In this document: positions 45,724 to 54,692 of the stretch, piece after piece | How the letters are laid out: every line of letters starts with the position of its first letter | Numbering within the stretch: position 1 is the stretch's first letter | From: UBA7672 sp963784415 | GTDB lineage: Bacteria; Pseudomonadota; Alphaproteobacteria; Caulobacterales; Hyphomonadaceae | Assembly (NCBI GenBank): GCA_963784415.1 | Contig: CAWARK010000016.1 | Location: 1-64,000, forward strand | Direction: 5' to 3' | Length of the DNA stretch: 64,000 nt | The notes under the pieces: model-generated | Database searches by the model: none | What the model was told of the DNA's origin: nothing | What the model saw: only the letters and a program-made list of their open reading frames with translations | Translations under genes and position numbers: made by a program

Positions 45724-46038
45724 ATGTCCGATATGGGTCTTTCGGCGATCAAGGCATATGGCGGTGTCGCGCAGACGATCGGCGGCATGGCGGGCGGCAA
45801 GGAATCGGGCGGCGTTGCCGGGCCGGATTTCGGCTCGCTGCTGAACACGGCGGTAGGCTCGCTCAGCAAGGCCGGCAACTCGGCCGAGACCGCGGTGACA
45901 AATGCCGCGATGGGCAAGGGCGACCTGATCGACGTGGTGACAGCTGTTTCCGCCGCTGAAGCCACGATGGAAACCGTGATCGCGGTGCGCGACGAGGTCA
46001 TCAAGGCTTATCAGGAAATCATGCGCATGCCGATCTGA
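45724..46038 (+). CDS. fliE: Flagellar hook-basal body complex protein FliE
   Basis: A 104-residue adapter between the MS ring and the rod. C-terminal VTAVSAAEATMETVIAVRDEVIKAYQEIMRMPI is the conserved FliE segment ending in the typical I/MRMPI. The N-terminal half is Gly-rich and flexible. It is the last gene of the flgB-flgC-fliE unit. Convergent with dnaE2, with a 12-base gap. Confidence 0.93.
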   Translation: MSDMGLSAIKAYGGVAQTIGGMAGGKESGGVAGPDFGSLLNTAVGSLSKAGNSAETAVTNAAMGKGDLIDVVTAVSAAEATMETVIAVRDEVIKAYQEIMRMPI

Positions 46039-46050
46039 CGCGTCTTCGCG

Positions 46051-49000
46051 TCAGTGAAAATCGCGCGACTTCGGCAGGATGCGCACATTGCGGGGGTGGA
46101 CGAACATGCCCTCGTTCCTCTTGCCTTCGCCTTTGTGGCCGCGCGGCTGCTGCGGGTTCTTGACCTCGTCGGCGCGCGTGAATTCGGTTTCGACGACATG
46201 ATCTTCGGACAGACGCTCAAGCTCGAATGACCGGTCGATCACGCGCGCGCCCATCAGGTGCGTCACGCCTTCCTTGCTCTTCTGCACCCTGCCCTCGATC
46301 ACCAGCAGGCGCGCGCCCATCACCTGCGCCCGGAATTTCTCGAACGTGCGGGCCCATAGCAAAGCGTTGGTGACGCCGGTCTCATCCTCCAGCGTGATGA
46401 AGATGGCCTTGCCATTGCCGGGCCTCTGGCGGACGAGGACGATCCCCGCTGTGCGCGCCCAGTAGCCATCCTTCAGATCGGTTGTCTGCTGGCAGGACAG
46501 AATGCGCTCCGCCGCAAACACGGGACGCAGGAGCTGCATCGGATGCGCCTTCAACGACAGCCGCGTCGTCTGGTAGTCTGCCGCGACATGTTCGCCCAGC
46601 GGCATTTCGGGGAGGTCGCTTTCCGGTTCCTCACCCAGCTCGCGCGCATCGGCGGCGGCGAACAACGGCAGCACATCGTCATCCGGCAGGCGGCGGACAT
46701 CCCACAAGGCCTCGCGCCGGTCCTGCAGTAGGGAATTGAAAGCATCCGCATCCGCCAGGCGTCGCAGCATGGGCGCGGAGACGCGGCCACGCTGGCGCAT
46801 GTCGGCGATACTTGTGAACCCGGCCCCACGATTGGCGACAAGAGCGCCAGCATCATCCTCGCGCATACCGTCGACCTGACGGAAACCGAGACGCAGCGCC
46901 AACGCCCCATCCTCGCGCCGCTCCAGCGTGTTGTCGTAGTGACTGAAGTTCACATCGATCTCGCGCACCTCGACGCCATGCTCCTGCGCATCTCGCACAA
47001 TCTGCGCCGGCGCATAAAAACCCATCGGCTGCGAATTCAGCAAGGCACACGCAAACGCCGCCGGATGATGGCATTTCAACCATGACGACACATAGACGAG
47101 TTGCGCGAAGGCCGCGGCATGGCTTTCCGGGAAACCGTAGGAACCGAAGCCCTTGATCTGCTCGAAACAGTTTTTGGCGAACTCGGGATCATAGCCGCGG
47201 TCGATCATGCGGCCGACCATGAGATCCTGAAATTTATGAATCGTCCCCGCATTGCGAAAAGTCGCCATGGCGCGACGTAGGCCATTCGCTTCCTCGGGCG
47301 TGAATTTCGCGGCGACCATGGCGAGCTTCATGGCCTGTTCCTGGAACAGCGGAATACCAAGCGTTTTGTCCAGAATCTTGTGCAACTCCTTCGGATGCCC
47401 GTACTCAGACCCAGGCGAAGGGAAAACGATCTCCTCCTCCTTGTTGCGCCGCTTGAGATAGGGATGGACCATGTTCCCCTGAATCGGACCCGGACGAACA
47501 ATCGCGACCTCAATCACGAGATCATAGAATTCTCTCGGCCTGAGACGTGGCAGCATGTTGATCTGGGCGCGGCTTTCGACCTGAAACACGCCGATAGAAT
47601 CGCCCTTACAGAGCATGTCGTAGACAACCGGGTCCTCCTGCGGGAAGTCGCGCAATCCATATCGCACGCCTCCGTGCTCATGCAGCAGATTACGCGCCTT
47701 GCGAATGCAGGTGAGCATGCCGAGCGCCAGCACATCGACCTTCATACCCCGCAAGGATTCGATGTCGTCCTTGTCCCACTCGATGAATGTACGATCATCC
47801 ATGGCCGCATTGCCGATCGGCGCAAATTCATCCAGCCGTCCGCGCGTCAGAACAAAGCCGCCAACATGCTGCGAAAGATGGCGCGGAAAATTCTGCAGGC
47901 GGCTTGCGAAACTCAGCGCCTGATAAAGAATGGGATTGTCCGCATCGAGCCCGGCTTGCGCCAACTGCCGCTTTGCGGGCGCATCTCCCCAGCTGCCCCA
48001 GACAAGCCCGGAGAGCTGAGCGGTGACATCGTCGGTCAAGCCGAAAACCTTGCCAACTTCGCGCATGGCGCTGCGAGGCCGATAGTGAATGACGGTGGCC
48101 GCAATCCCCGCTCGCTCACGTCCATAGCGTTCATAAAGATGCTGGATCACATCTTCACGACGCTCATGTTCGAAATCGACATCAATGTCGGGAGGCTCGC
48201 CCTTCCTGTGCGCAGACAGAAACCGCTCGAACAGGAGATCGAACTTCGCCGGGTCCACTGACGTGATGCCAAGTACGTAACAGACGGCGGAGTTTGCAGC
48301 CGACCCTCTCCCCTGACAGAGAATGCCCATATCTTCTGCAATCCGCACCGTATCGAAGATCGTAAGAAAGTATGGCGCGAGCTTGTGCTCACGGATGAAG
48401 GCCAATTCCTTTTTCAGGAGATCATCGACGCGCGATGGAATTGCATCGTCGTATTTCATCCGCGCATAAAACCAGGTGCGATCCTCAAGATAGTCCTGGT
48501 CATTCCAGCCGGGGGGAACCGGCTCCTCTGGATACTGGTATTGAAGTTGCTCGAGATCGAACTCGACGAGGTCGAGGAAGACTGCGACTTGTTCCAGCGC
48601 TTCCGGCGCCTGGGCAAAAAGACGCGCCATCTCCTCACTTCGTTTCAAATGCCGCTCGGCGTTTGTCTCCAGCAGCTTGCCCGCCTCAGTTATCTTTAGG
48701 CCCTCGCGGATGCACGTCATGACATCCTGAAGATCACGCTGGCCAGGAATATCGTAGAGAGCATCGTTGACGGCGATGATGGGAACGCCTGCCGTTTTCG
48801 CGACATGTTTCAACCGCTGGAGGCGCCGGGCATCGTCGCCGCGATGATGCATGGAGACACCCAACCAGACGCATGCAGAGCGATGCAAACGTTCCAGAAG
48901 CGTCCGAAGCCGATCCACGCTCGCGCCAGGCATAACGATCAGAAGCAGATCCGCAGGTTGAAACAGCAGGTCTTCGAGCATCAGGCGGCATTCGCCTTTT

Positions 49001-49521
49001 ATCGCGCGATCTTGCCCCGGAGGCGCTCGAAGATTGCCCTTGGTGAGCAACCGACAGAGACGCGCCCATCCAACGCGATTCACAGGGTAAGCAATTATAT
49101 CCGGCGTTCCGTCCGCAAAGACGAGCCGTGCACCGACAATCAGTTTGAATGCCTTCGCACGCGTCTTCAGTTCGGCTTTCATTTTCGTAAGTTCGTCTTC
49201 GTCCGGATGAGCCACCCATCCCATTTCTCCCGGAGAGCCGCCTTCCCTGACCTTGTCAGGGGTCGGCAAACCGTCTTCGCGAAGCTGCTTTAGTTCTGTC
49301 CAGGCGCGCACGACGCCGGCGACAGTGTTCATATCTGCGAGGCCGATTCCCGCGTAATCGAGAAGAAGCGCCTGGAGGATCATCTGCTTTGCCGTGGAAG
49401 CTCCACGCAGGAAGGAAAAGTTCGTGGCGGCGGCAAGCTCGGCGTACGGTTGAGATGCGCGTGGCGCTTGTCTGGCTTCCGATGGCTCAGGGAAGCGAAT
49501 GACGTTCGTCTGACTGCTCAT
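46051..49521 (-). CDS. dnaE2: Error-prone DNA polymerase DnaE2
   Basis: A 1156-residue C-family polymerase for SOS mutagenesis. N-terminal PHP domain (YAELAAATNFSFLRGASTAKQMI), palm with catalytic acids in CQGRGSAANSAVCYVLGIT and PPDIDVDFEHERREDVIQHLYERYG, HhH region and C-terminal OB fold (GIVLVRQRPGNGKAIFITLEDETG). It is about as long as other DnaE2 proteins. The start overlaps the imuB stop by four bases (ATGA), giving the classical imuA-imuB-dnaE2 order. The gene is intact. Confidence 0.97.
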   Translation of the reverse strand: MSSQTNVIRFPEPSEARQAPRASQPYAELAAATNFSFLRGASTAKQMILQALLLDYAGIGLADMNTVAGVVRAWTELKQLREDGLPTPDKVREGGSPGEMGWVAHPDEDELTKMKAELKTRAKAFKLIVGARLVFADGTPDIIAYPVNRVGWARLCRLLTKGNLRAPPGQDRAIKGECRLMLEDLLFQPADLLLIVMPGASVDRLRTLLERLHRSACVWLGVSMHHRGDDARRLQRLKHVAKTAGVPIIAVNDALYDIPGQRDLQDVMTCIREGLKITEAGKLLETNAERHLKRSEEMARLFAQAPEALEQVAVFLDLVEFDLEQLQYQYPEEPVPPGWNDQDYLEDRTWFYARMKYDDAIPSRVDDLLKKELAFIREHKLAPYFLTIFDTVRIAEDMGILCQGRGSAANSAVCYVLGITSVDPAKFDLLFERFLSAHRKGEPPDIDVDFEHERREDVIQHLYERYGRERAGIAATVIHYRPRSAMREVGKVFGLTDDVTAQLSGLVWGSWGDAPAKRQLAQAGLDADNPILYQALSFASRLQNFPRHLSQHVGGFVLTRGRLDEFAPIGNAAMDDRTFIEWDKDDIESLRGMKVDVLALGMLTCIRKARNLLHEHGGVRYGLRDFPQEDPVVYDMLCKGDSIGVFQVESRAQINMLPRLRPREFYDLVIEVAIVRPGPIQGNMVHPYLKRRNKEEEIVFPSPGSEYGHPKELHKILDKTLGIPLFQEQAMKLAMVAAKFTPEEANGLRRAMATFRNAGTIHKFQDLMVGRMIDRGYDPEFAKNCFEQIKGFGSYGFPESHAAAFAQLVYVSSWLKCHHPAAFACALLNSQPMGFYAPAQIVRDAQEHGVEVREIDVNFSHYDNTLERREDGALALRLGFRQVDGMREDDAGALVANRGAGFTSIADMRQRGRVSAPMLRRLADADAFNSLLQDRREALWDVRRLPDDDVLPLFAAADARELGEEPESDLPEMPLGEHVAADYQTTRLSLKAHPMQLLRPVFAAERILSCQQTTDLKDGYWARTAGIVLVRQRPGNGKAIFITLEDETGVTNALLWARTFEKFRAQVMGARLLVIEGRVQKSKEGVTHLMGARVIDRSFELERLSEDHVVETEFTRADEVKNPQQPRGHKGEGKRNEGMFVHPRNVRILPKSRDFH

Positions 49522-51101
49522 GCGAAGACGCCGTGGACGAACCAGCTAGCGCCGTCTGCGTAGTTGCCGACGCGAAATAGCCAGAAGCGAAGACCGGTGG
49601 AATCTTCCACGCGATAGTAATCGCGCGACGTGTCTGCCGGCGCCCGCCACCATTCGGGGGCGATGCGCTCGGGGCCTTCGGCATGGATCACGTCATACTT
49701 TTTGCGACGCCAGATGAAGCGGCGAGGCGGACCGTCGGGCACTTCCGCCATGCTTACACTGACCAGATGTGGCGGATCGAAGATGTGCGTCGGGCGCAGG
49801 GGCGGTTCGCCCTCTTCCGGCGCGGGCCAGACCGTGGACGTCATCGGGTTGAAGCTGGCGGGGACGGCGCGAACGGCACGATCAGGATTGTGCGTGTTCT
49901 CGGGCAGGAAACGTACAACGCGCTTTGCGCCAAAACGCGTTGAAAGACGATCAGCAAGGTCGGCGACTTCGTCTTCTTCCAGCGCGCGGCCATCGAGCCC
50001 GGACTGGATGGCGCCCTGCGCATCCGTCGCCAGCAGCGACAGGCGTATCATGTCGAAGCCGAAGCCAGGGTCGATGGGATCGGCAAGCGCATCGAGCTTT
50101 TCCCGGAACAACCGCAGCAGCACGCGGGGATCGCGCATGGGCCGGCCGGTTTCGATGACAATGCGGCGGACGGCGCCATCGGCGCGATGAAAGCTGGCCT
50201 CGAAAACACGGCCGCCTTCGCGGCGCTCACCCAGCTTTGCGCAGGCATCGTGCGCAAGATCCGACAGGGCGGCCTCTACGTCTTCGACACGGCCAATGGG
50301 TTCGGCGAAGCGACGGTCGATCCAGAGCATGGGGATGGCGCGGCGGGGCGTCAGTGGAGCATGGGCGAGACCCTGCAGGCGCGCGAGGCGGAGCGTCATC
50401 TCCTCACCGAAGCGGGCGGAGAAGAGCTGCGTGGAGCGGCTGGCCAGCGCGCCGATAGTCTTGAGACCGGCGCGCGAGATGGCGGTCTGGTGATCGGGCG
50501 GCAGGCGGAGCGCGGCGATGGGAAGCGTGCGCACCGCCGTGATCTCGCCGCCCGGGGGCACAATTGCGGTGCGGCCGAAACGGGCGATCGCGCGGGCCGT
50601 GTCAGGCGCGCCGGCGATAACGCTGCGCGCATGAAGTCCGGCGCGGCGCAGGCGTTGCGAGAGACCGAGACGAAGCGCTGCTTCGCCGCCGAAAAGGTGC
50701 TCGGACCCCGTGATGTCGAGCAGGAGGCCATCGGGCGCATCGATCATCACCACGGGCGAGACACGATCGCAGTCCTCCGCTATCGCGTCGAGAAGGGCTG
50801 CGTCCGCGCGATGATCGGCTTCTTCGACCCAGAGATCGGGAATTCGGCTGCGGGCATCCGCGAGCGAAACACCCGTCGCAAGACCAGCCGCCTTTGCCTT
50901 GCGACTGAGCGCGACGATCTGCATCCCGCCCTTGATCTTTTCGACCACGACGAGCGGCAGGCTAGCCTGCGCGTCGTCCGGATCGAGCGGTCCCTGGCGC
51001 AGGATGCGGTCCGCCGGCAGGAGGGGAAACCACACGGCGAGGTAGCGGCGCGCCGTCTGATGCAATTCCTGCTGCGAGGTCGATGAAGCTGAGACGGTCA
51101 C
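49518..51101 (-). CDS. imuB: ImuB, inactive Y-family polymerase-like protein
   Basis: A 527-residue partner of DnaE2. The N-terminus ARRYLAVWFPLLPADRIL replaces the usual DxDxFFASVE, so catalytic acidic residues are lacking, as is known for ImuB. Y-family fingers and palm follow (TGVSLADARSRIPDL, LHARSVIAGAPDTARAIARFG), then a little-finger region; the C-terminus contains RPTHIFDPPHLVSV and WRRKKYDVIHAEGPERIAPEWW. Known role: it connects DnaE2 to the sliding clamp. The frame overlaps imuA by 140 bases, more than usual, so its true start may be a later codon near RRYLAVWFP. Confidence 0.95.
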   Translation of the reverse strand: MTVSASSTSQQELHQTARRYLAVWFPLLPADRILRQGPLDPDDAQASLPLVVVEKIKGGMQIVALSRKAKAAGLATGVSLADARSRIPDLWVEEADHRADAALLDAIAEDCDRVSPVVMIDAPDGLLLDITGSEHLFGGEAALRLGLSQRLRRAGLHARSVIAGAPDTARAIARFGRTAIVPPGGEITAVRTLPIAALRLPPDHQTAISRAGLKTIGALASRSTQLFSARFGEEMTLRLARLQGLAHAPLTPRRAIPMLWIDRRFAEPIGRVEDVEAALSDLAHDACAKLGERREGGRVFEASFHRADGAVRRIVIETGRPMRDPRVLLRLFREKLDALADPIDPGFGFDMIRLSLLATDAQGAIQSGLDGRALEEDEVADLADRLSTRFGAKRVVRFLPENTHNPDRAVRAVPASFNPMTSTVWPAPEEGEPPLRPTHIFDPPHLVSVSMAEVPDGPPRRFIWRRKKYDVIHAEGPERIAPEWWRAPADTSRDYYRVEDSTGLRFWLFRVGNYADGASWFVHGVFA

Positions 51102-51777
51102 GATTCCATTCCACGACCCAGCCCTGGCCTGCGGCCCCTGCCCGGTCTCTCAAGAGGTCAGCGACAAAGCAGGGATGCCCCGGCGCATCCGCCGGAAAGG
51201 GGCGGGAGAGCGCGGATCGAATGCTCCATCGCGATGCGGCGGCGCTGGGCGTTGGCGTGCCGCCCGCGCGCACCATGAACAGCGGCACGTTCGAGCGCGC
51301 CGCGGCCAGCGCCAGTCTTCGTGTGGCCACGAGATCGAGCGTCTTGGGATTGCCCCACGGCTCGATCAGCACGGCGCCGAGCGGCGGACATCGCGCCGCC
51401 TCCTCGCCTGCCCGCAAGACGGATGGCCCATCGCGCGCCCGCACGAGGATCAGGCGATCCGGGGAAAGACCAAGCTCGGCAAGGCCGGGCGCATAGATCT
51501 CGCCCATCTCCAGTCCGACGAAATCCTGCCGTACCCAGACGATCGGTCGCCCGTTCGAGGCGCGCAGGGCAAGCATCACCGCAAAGGCCGCAGCGGCGGG
51601 CTCGCTCGCCATGCCCTCGGCAAAAATCTCGTGCAGGGCGGCCCGCACAAGGCCACCGCCGAGCGCCGCATCGATCGCAGCGGACCCGGTTTCGAACCGC
51701 GCCTCCGCTACAGGCGACGACCCCCGCTCCAGCCGGGCGACCTGCGATCGCAGAGCTTCCAGATCGACATTTGCCAC
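50962..51777 (-). CDS. imuA: ImuA, SulA/RecA-like accessory protein
   Basis: A 271-residue first protein of the mutagenesis cassette. RecA-like fold without a proper Walker A: FETGSAAIDAALGGGLVRAALHEIFAE, RPIVWVRQDFVGLEMGEIYAPGLAELGLSPDRLILVRARD, then LGAVLIEPWGNPKTLDLVATRRL, and GQGWVVEWNRDRLSFIDLA near the end. The C-terminal 45 residues overlap imuB and look atypical, so the true stop may be earlier. LexA box 28 bases upstream. Confidence 0.9.
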   Translation of the reverse strand: MANVDLEALRSQVARLERGSSPVAEARFETGSAAIDAALGGGLVRAALHEIFAEGMASEPAAAAFAVMLALRASNGRPIVWVRQDFVGLEMGEIYAPGLAELGLSPDRLILVRARDGPSVLRAGEEAARCPPLGAVLIEPWGNPKTLDLVATRRLALAAARSNVPLFMVRAGGTPTPSAAASRWSIRSALSRPFPADAPGHPCFVADLLRDRAGAAGQGWVVEWNRDRLSFIDLAAGIASDGAPLPRRVVSPPAGGPHPAPGTARSGRRAG

Positions 51778-51804
51778 GCTGACAGCTCCTTTCCCGGCAA
51801 TTGA

Positions 51805-51819
51805 GTTCCTGTTTTGTTC
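51805..51819. promoter_or_regulatory. LexA box upstream of imuA
   Basis: GTTC-N7-GTTC (51805-51808 and 51816-51819), the direct-repeat SOS box of Alphaproteobacteria, 28 bases upstream of the imuA start. It places the imuA-imuB-dnaE2 operon under DNA-damage control. Confidence 0.88.
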
Positions 51820-51914
51820 TATAGGAACTCAAGGCGGGGAGAGAGTCAAACGGAGTCTGGGAGAGGTAGTGTCTCAGTTTGAATTCGCCGGACTTGCAAT
51901 CGGTGCGCCTCAGT

Positions 51915-51930
51915 ATACTGTATACAGTAT
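51915..51930. promoter_or_regulatory. 16-base perfect palindrome overlapping the GntR gene start, candidate auto-operator
   Basis: ATACTGTATACAGTAT at 51915-51930 is a perfect palindrome whose last two bases are the A and T of the start codon. TATACT at 51914-51919 looks like a -10 box. No Shine-Dalgarno sequence is visible, so the message may be leaderless and repressed by its own product. Confidence 0.7.
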
Positions 51931-52600
51931 GCAGACAAAATCCCTGGAACGCCTCAGCCTCAGCCAGTCTGCGGAAACAGCCATCCTCGCGATGATTGTC
52001 GCCGGTGACCTGGCGGCGGGCGAGCGCATCAATGAGGTGCATCTCGCCGAGCGCCTGCAGATCAGCCGCACACCTTTGCGGGAAGCGCTCAATCGCCTGT
52101 CGTCGGAAGGTTCGCTCGAGGCGCGTCCTCACTACGGCTATTTCGTCAAGGCGCTGACCGTCGAAGAGTTCGAGCAGGTTTACGACATACGGCCGATCCT
52201 CGATCCGGCCGCATTGCGTCTTGCGGGATTGCCCAGCCACGAGCAGATCGCGCGTCTCGAGAAGATCAACCAACGGCTTGTACGGACACGCAATGCTGCG
52301 GCCGCAATCGCCCTTGATGATGAGTGGCACCTGACGCTCCTGGAAGCGTGCCCGAACCGCGTGCTGGTCGGCCTCATCCAGAACATGATGGCGCGAACGC
52401 GGCTCTATGAGCTGGCGCTGATGCGCGACACCAAGGGCGTGGCGCACGCGGGTCAGGACCACGAACGCATTCTGGCCGCACTCAAGGCGCGGGATCTCGA
52501 TACGGCATGCCTCGCGCTTCAAAGGAACATGCAGACCGGAAAGGCGCCCGTCCTCGCTTGGCTGAAGTCGCGCGACGCCCGCAAAGTGAGCAACAGCTGA
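51929..52600 (+). CDS. GntR-family (FCD-type) transcriptional regulator
   Basis: A 223-residue regulator. Residues 10-75 are a GntR winged helix (ETAILAMIVAGDLAAGERINEVHLAERLQISRTPLREALNRLSSEGSLEARPHYGYFV). The remainder is an FCD-like ligand domain (VYDIRPILDPAALRLAG, DDEWHLTLLEACPNRVLVGLIQ, HERILAALKARDLDTACLAL) with His residues for metal binding. Its stop TGA overlaps the ATG of the next hydrolase (TGATG), so the hydrolase is probably its regulated partner. A palindromic site lies on its own start. Confidence 0.9.
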   Translation: MQTKSLERLSLSQSAETAILAMIVAGDLAAGERINEVHLAERLQISRTPLREALNRLSSEGSLEARPHYGYFVKALTVEEFEQVYDIRPILDPAALRLAGLPSHEQIARLEKINQRLVRTRNAAAAIALDDEWHLTLLEACPNRVLVGLIQNMMARTRLYELALMRDTKGVAHAGQDHERILAALKARDLDTACLALQRNMQTGKAPVLAWLKSRDARKVSNS

Positions 52601-54375
52601 TGAAACGTCTCGTTGCCATCTTGCTGCTGCTCGGCCTTCCAGCGGCAGAGGCGCAGATTCCTGCAAGTGACGACTCCGCCGCTTCGCTCGCAGGTCTCTG
52701 GTCCAGCGAGAGCGACTTTTCCCCCGCGCTTCGAGGCACGCTGGCGATCACGCAGGTCGATGGGATGTGGCGCGGAACGCTTGCCGGCGCGGAGACGCGA
52801 GCAGCGATACTGGATCTCGATTTTGGCGCCGATGGCGGCAGCTTTCACGGCGCGCTGTCGGCCAGCGGCGATACGATAGAAGGCTGGTGGACGCAACCGC
52901 CCGGCCTGCCGGGACAGGCGTATGCAACGCCGCTTCGCCTTGCGCGCACAAGCGCGAATTCGTGGCAAGGTGAGGTAATTCCCCTGCCCCAGACATTCGC
53001 GCTCTATCTCGACATCGCGCGCAATGAGGAGGGGCGCTGGGTCGGCGCATTCCGCAATCCTGAATTCAATTTCAATGGCGGCGCGTCGCGTTTTCTTGCG
53101 AGCCGGAGCGGCAATACGATTTCGTTTTCCACTCCGGACGGGGAAGTGGCGCGTACGGCAACGCTTCGCGATGCGCATACGCTCACTGTGACGTCGCCTC
53201 CCTTGCCGCAGCCTCTCGACTTGAAGCCTGTTTCGCGATCCACCGCTTCCCGGTTCATTCCGCGAGCGCCTGGCCCTCATGCTTACAGCCGCCCCGCGCA
53301 AACCGATGACGGATGGCGCGCGGCAAGCGCCGGCGATGTCGGGTTCGACGAAGGTGCGCTTGCGGCGGTCATCCAACGCATAACCGAGTCCGATCCAGCG
53401 GGCCGCCGGCCGCAGCTGATCCATTCGCTGCTGGTGGCGCGGAATGGCCGGCTGGTGCTCGACGAGTATTTCTTCGGTAATGATCGCGACACGCCGCACG
53501 ATATTCGATCGGCGGGTAAATCCTTCGCGTCGGCGCTTGTCGGCGCCGCGATGCTTGAGGGAGCGCCACTCTCCGGCAAGACGCGGATCTTCGACGTGCT
53601 CGCCAGCGACGGACCCTTTGCAAATGTAGATGAACGCAAATCCCGAATTACGCTGGCGCACCTTCTGACGCATACGTCGGGTCTCGATTGCAACGACAAT
53701 GATGACGCCTCGCAGGGCAATGAAGGCGCCATGCAAAGCCAGACCGATCAACCGGACTGGTGGCGCTTCACGCTTGATCTGCCGATGGCGCATGAGCCGG
53801 GTGAGCGGTACGCATACTGCACAGCCGGCATCAACCTTGTCGGCGCCGCGCTGCGCAAGGTCACAGGGCAAGGCATACCCGATCTATTTGATCGCCTTGT
53901 CGCCGGGCCGCTCCAGTTCGGCCGGTATTACTGGAACCTCGCGCCGAACGGCGAAGGCTATCTGGGCGGCGGCGCCTACATGCGGCCGCGCGACCTTCTG
54001 AAACTGGGTCAGCTATTTCTGGATGGCGGCGTCTGGAACGGGAGGCGAATTGTCAGTTCGGCCTGGGTTGCGGATTCGACCTCGGCGCAGGTCGAGGTCA
54101 ATGAAACAACGACGGGAATGGATGCCGATACGTTTGCCAATGTGGCCACGCACGGCGCCGACGGGTACGGCTGGCATCGCTATGGCGTGCTCGTTGGAGA
54201 TCAGCGGATCGAGGCGTACGAAGCCAACGGCAATGGAGGCCAGTTGGTGGTGGTTGTTCCGGACTACGAACTTGTCGTGGTGATGACCGGCGGCAATTAC
54301 GGCCAGGGCGGCATCTGGGCACACTGGCGCGACGAAATCATTGGCGGCGAAATCATCAAGGCAATTCGTCACTGA
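52600..54375 (+). CDS. Exported serine beta-lactamase-like hydrolase with an added N-terminal beta domain
   Basis: A 591-residue protein. Signal peptide MKRLVAILLLLGLPAAEAQ, then about 200 residues of beta-rich sequence (for example GTLAITQVDGMWRGTLAG and GRWVGAFRNPEFNFNGGASRF) not part of the hydrolase fold. The C-terminal serine hydrolase has SxxK in IRSAGKSFASALVG, LAHLLTHTSGLDCND, YAYCTAGINLVG at the YxN position and GYGWHRYGV. It is translationally coupled to the GntR gene. Substrate unknown; the N-terminal domain may bind it. Confidence 0.9.
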   Translation: MKRLVAILLLLGLPAAEAQIPASDDSAASLAGLWSSESDFSPALRGTLAITQVDGMWRGTLAGAETRAAILDLDFGADGGSFHGALSASGDTIEGWWTQPPGLPGQAYATPLRLARTSANSWQGEVIPLPQTFALYLDIARNEEGRWVGAFRNPEFNFNGGASRFLASRSGNTISFSTPDGEVARTATLRDAHTLTVTSPPLPQPLDLKPVSRSTASRFIPRAPGPHAYSRPAQTDDGWRAASAGDVGFDEGALAAVIQRITESDPAGRRPQLIHSLLVARNGRLVLDEYFFGNDRDTPHDIRSAGKSFASALVGAAMLEGAPLSGKTRIFDVLASDGPFANVDERKSRITLAHLLTHTSGLDCNDNDDASQGNEGAMQSQTDQPDWWRFTLDLPMAHEPGERYAYCTAGINLVGAALRKVTGQGIPDLFDRLVAGPLQFGRYYWNLAPNGEGYLGGGAYMRPRDLLKLGQLFLDGGVWNGRRIVSSAWVADSTSAQVEVNETTTGMDADTFANVATHGADGYGWHRYGVLVGDQRIEAYEANGNGGQLVVVVPDYELVVVMTGGNYGQGGIWAHWRDEIIGGEIIKAIRH

Positions 54376-54405
54376 CGTGGAGGCGTCGCCAGAGTACCGA
54401 ACGCA

Positions 54406-54582
54406 TCACTCAGGCTTCTGGAGGATGTTGATCTCTTCGTCCGTCGCGGCGTTGAATGTCCGGATCTGCGTGCAGCCCGAAGTCTTGAACTCCCAGACTT
54501 TCATCACCGCCTCGCGCTCCGTCATCGGAGCCGTAGCGACCGGCTTGCCGTTCGGGTGGATCGCCTTGACCACAATTCGCAT
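54406..54582 (-). CDS. Small protein of unknown function (58 residues)
   Basis: ATG at 54582 with GCAGGAG ten bases upstream. The product starts MRIVVKAIHPNGKPVATAPM, continues TEREAVMKVWEFKTSGCTQI and ends with RTFNAATDEEINILQKPE. It is soluble, has one Cys and a protein-like composition. Encoded between the hydrolase and the REDY-like lipoprotein, on the latter's strand. Family not recognised. Confidence 0.65.
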   Translation of the reverse strand: MRIVVKAIHPNGKPVATAPMTEREAVMKVWEFKTSGCTQIRTFNAATDEEINILQKPE

Positions 54583-54655
54583 TGGGGTGCTCCTGCTGCC
54601 GAACAGCGCTTCCGTGCGCTTCGCTCAGTTCGCTGCGCCCCAATTCGCAGCGAGC

Positions 54656-54681
54656 GCCTCTCTCACGTGCGTGAGAGAGGC
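54656..54681. repeat. Perfect 12-base inverted repeat, possible terminator
   Basis: Arms GCCTCTCTCACG and CGTGAGAGAGGC with a two-base spacer (TG). It lies 11 bases after the stop of the REDY-like gene. It has no T-run, so it may terminate transcription weakly or be a palindromic repeat. Confidence 0.55.
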
Positions 54682-54692
54682 TTCGCGTAGAT

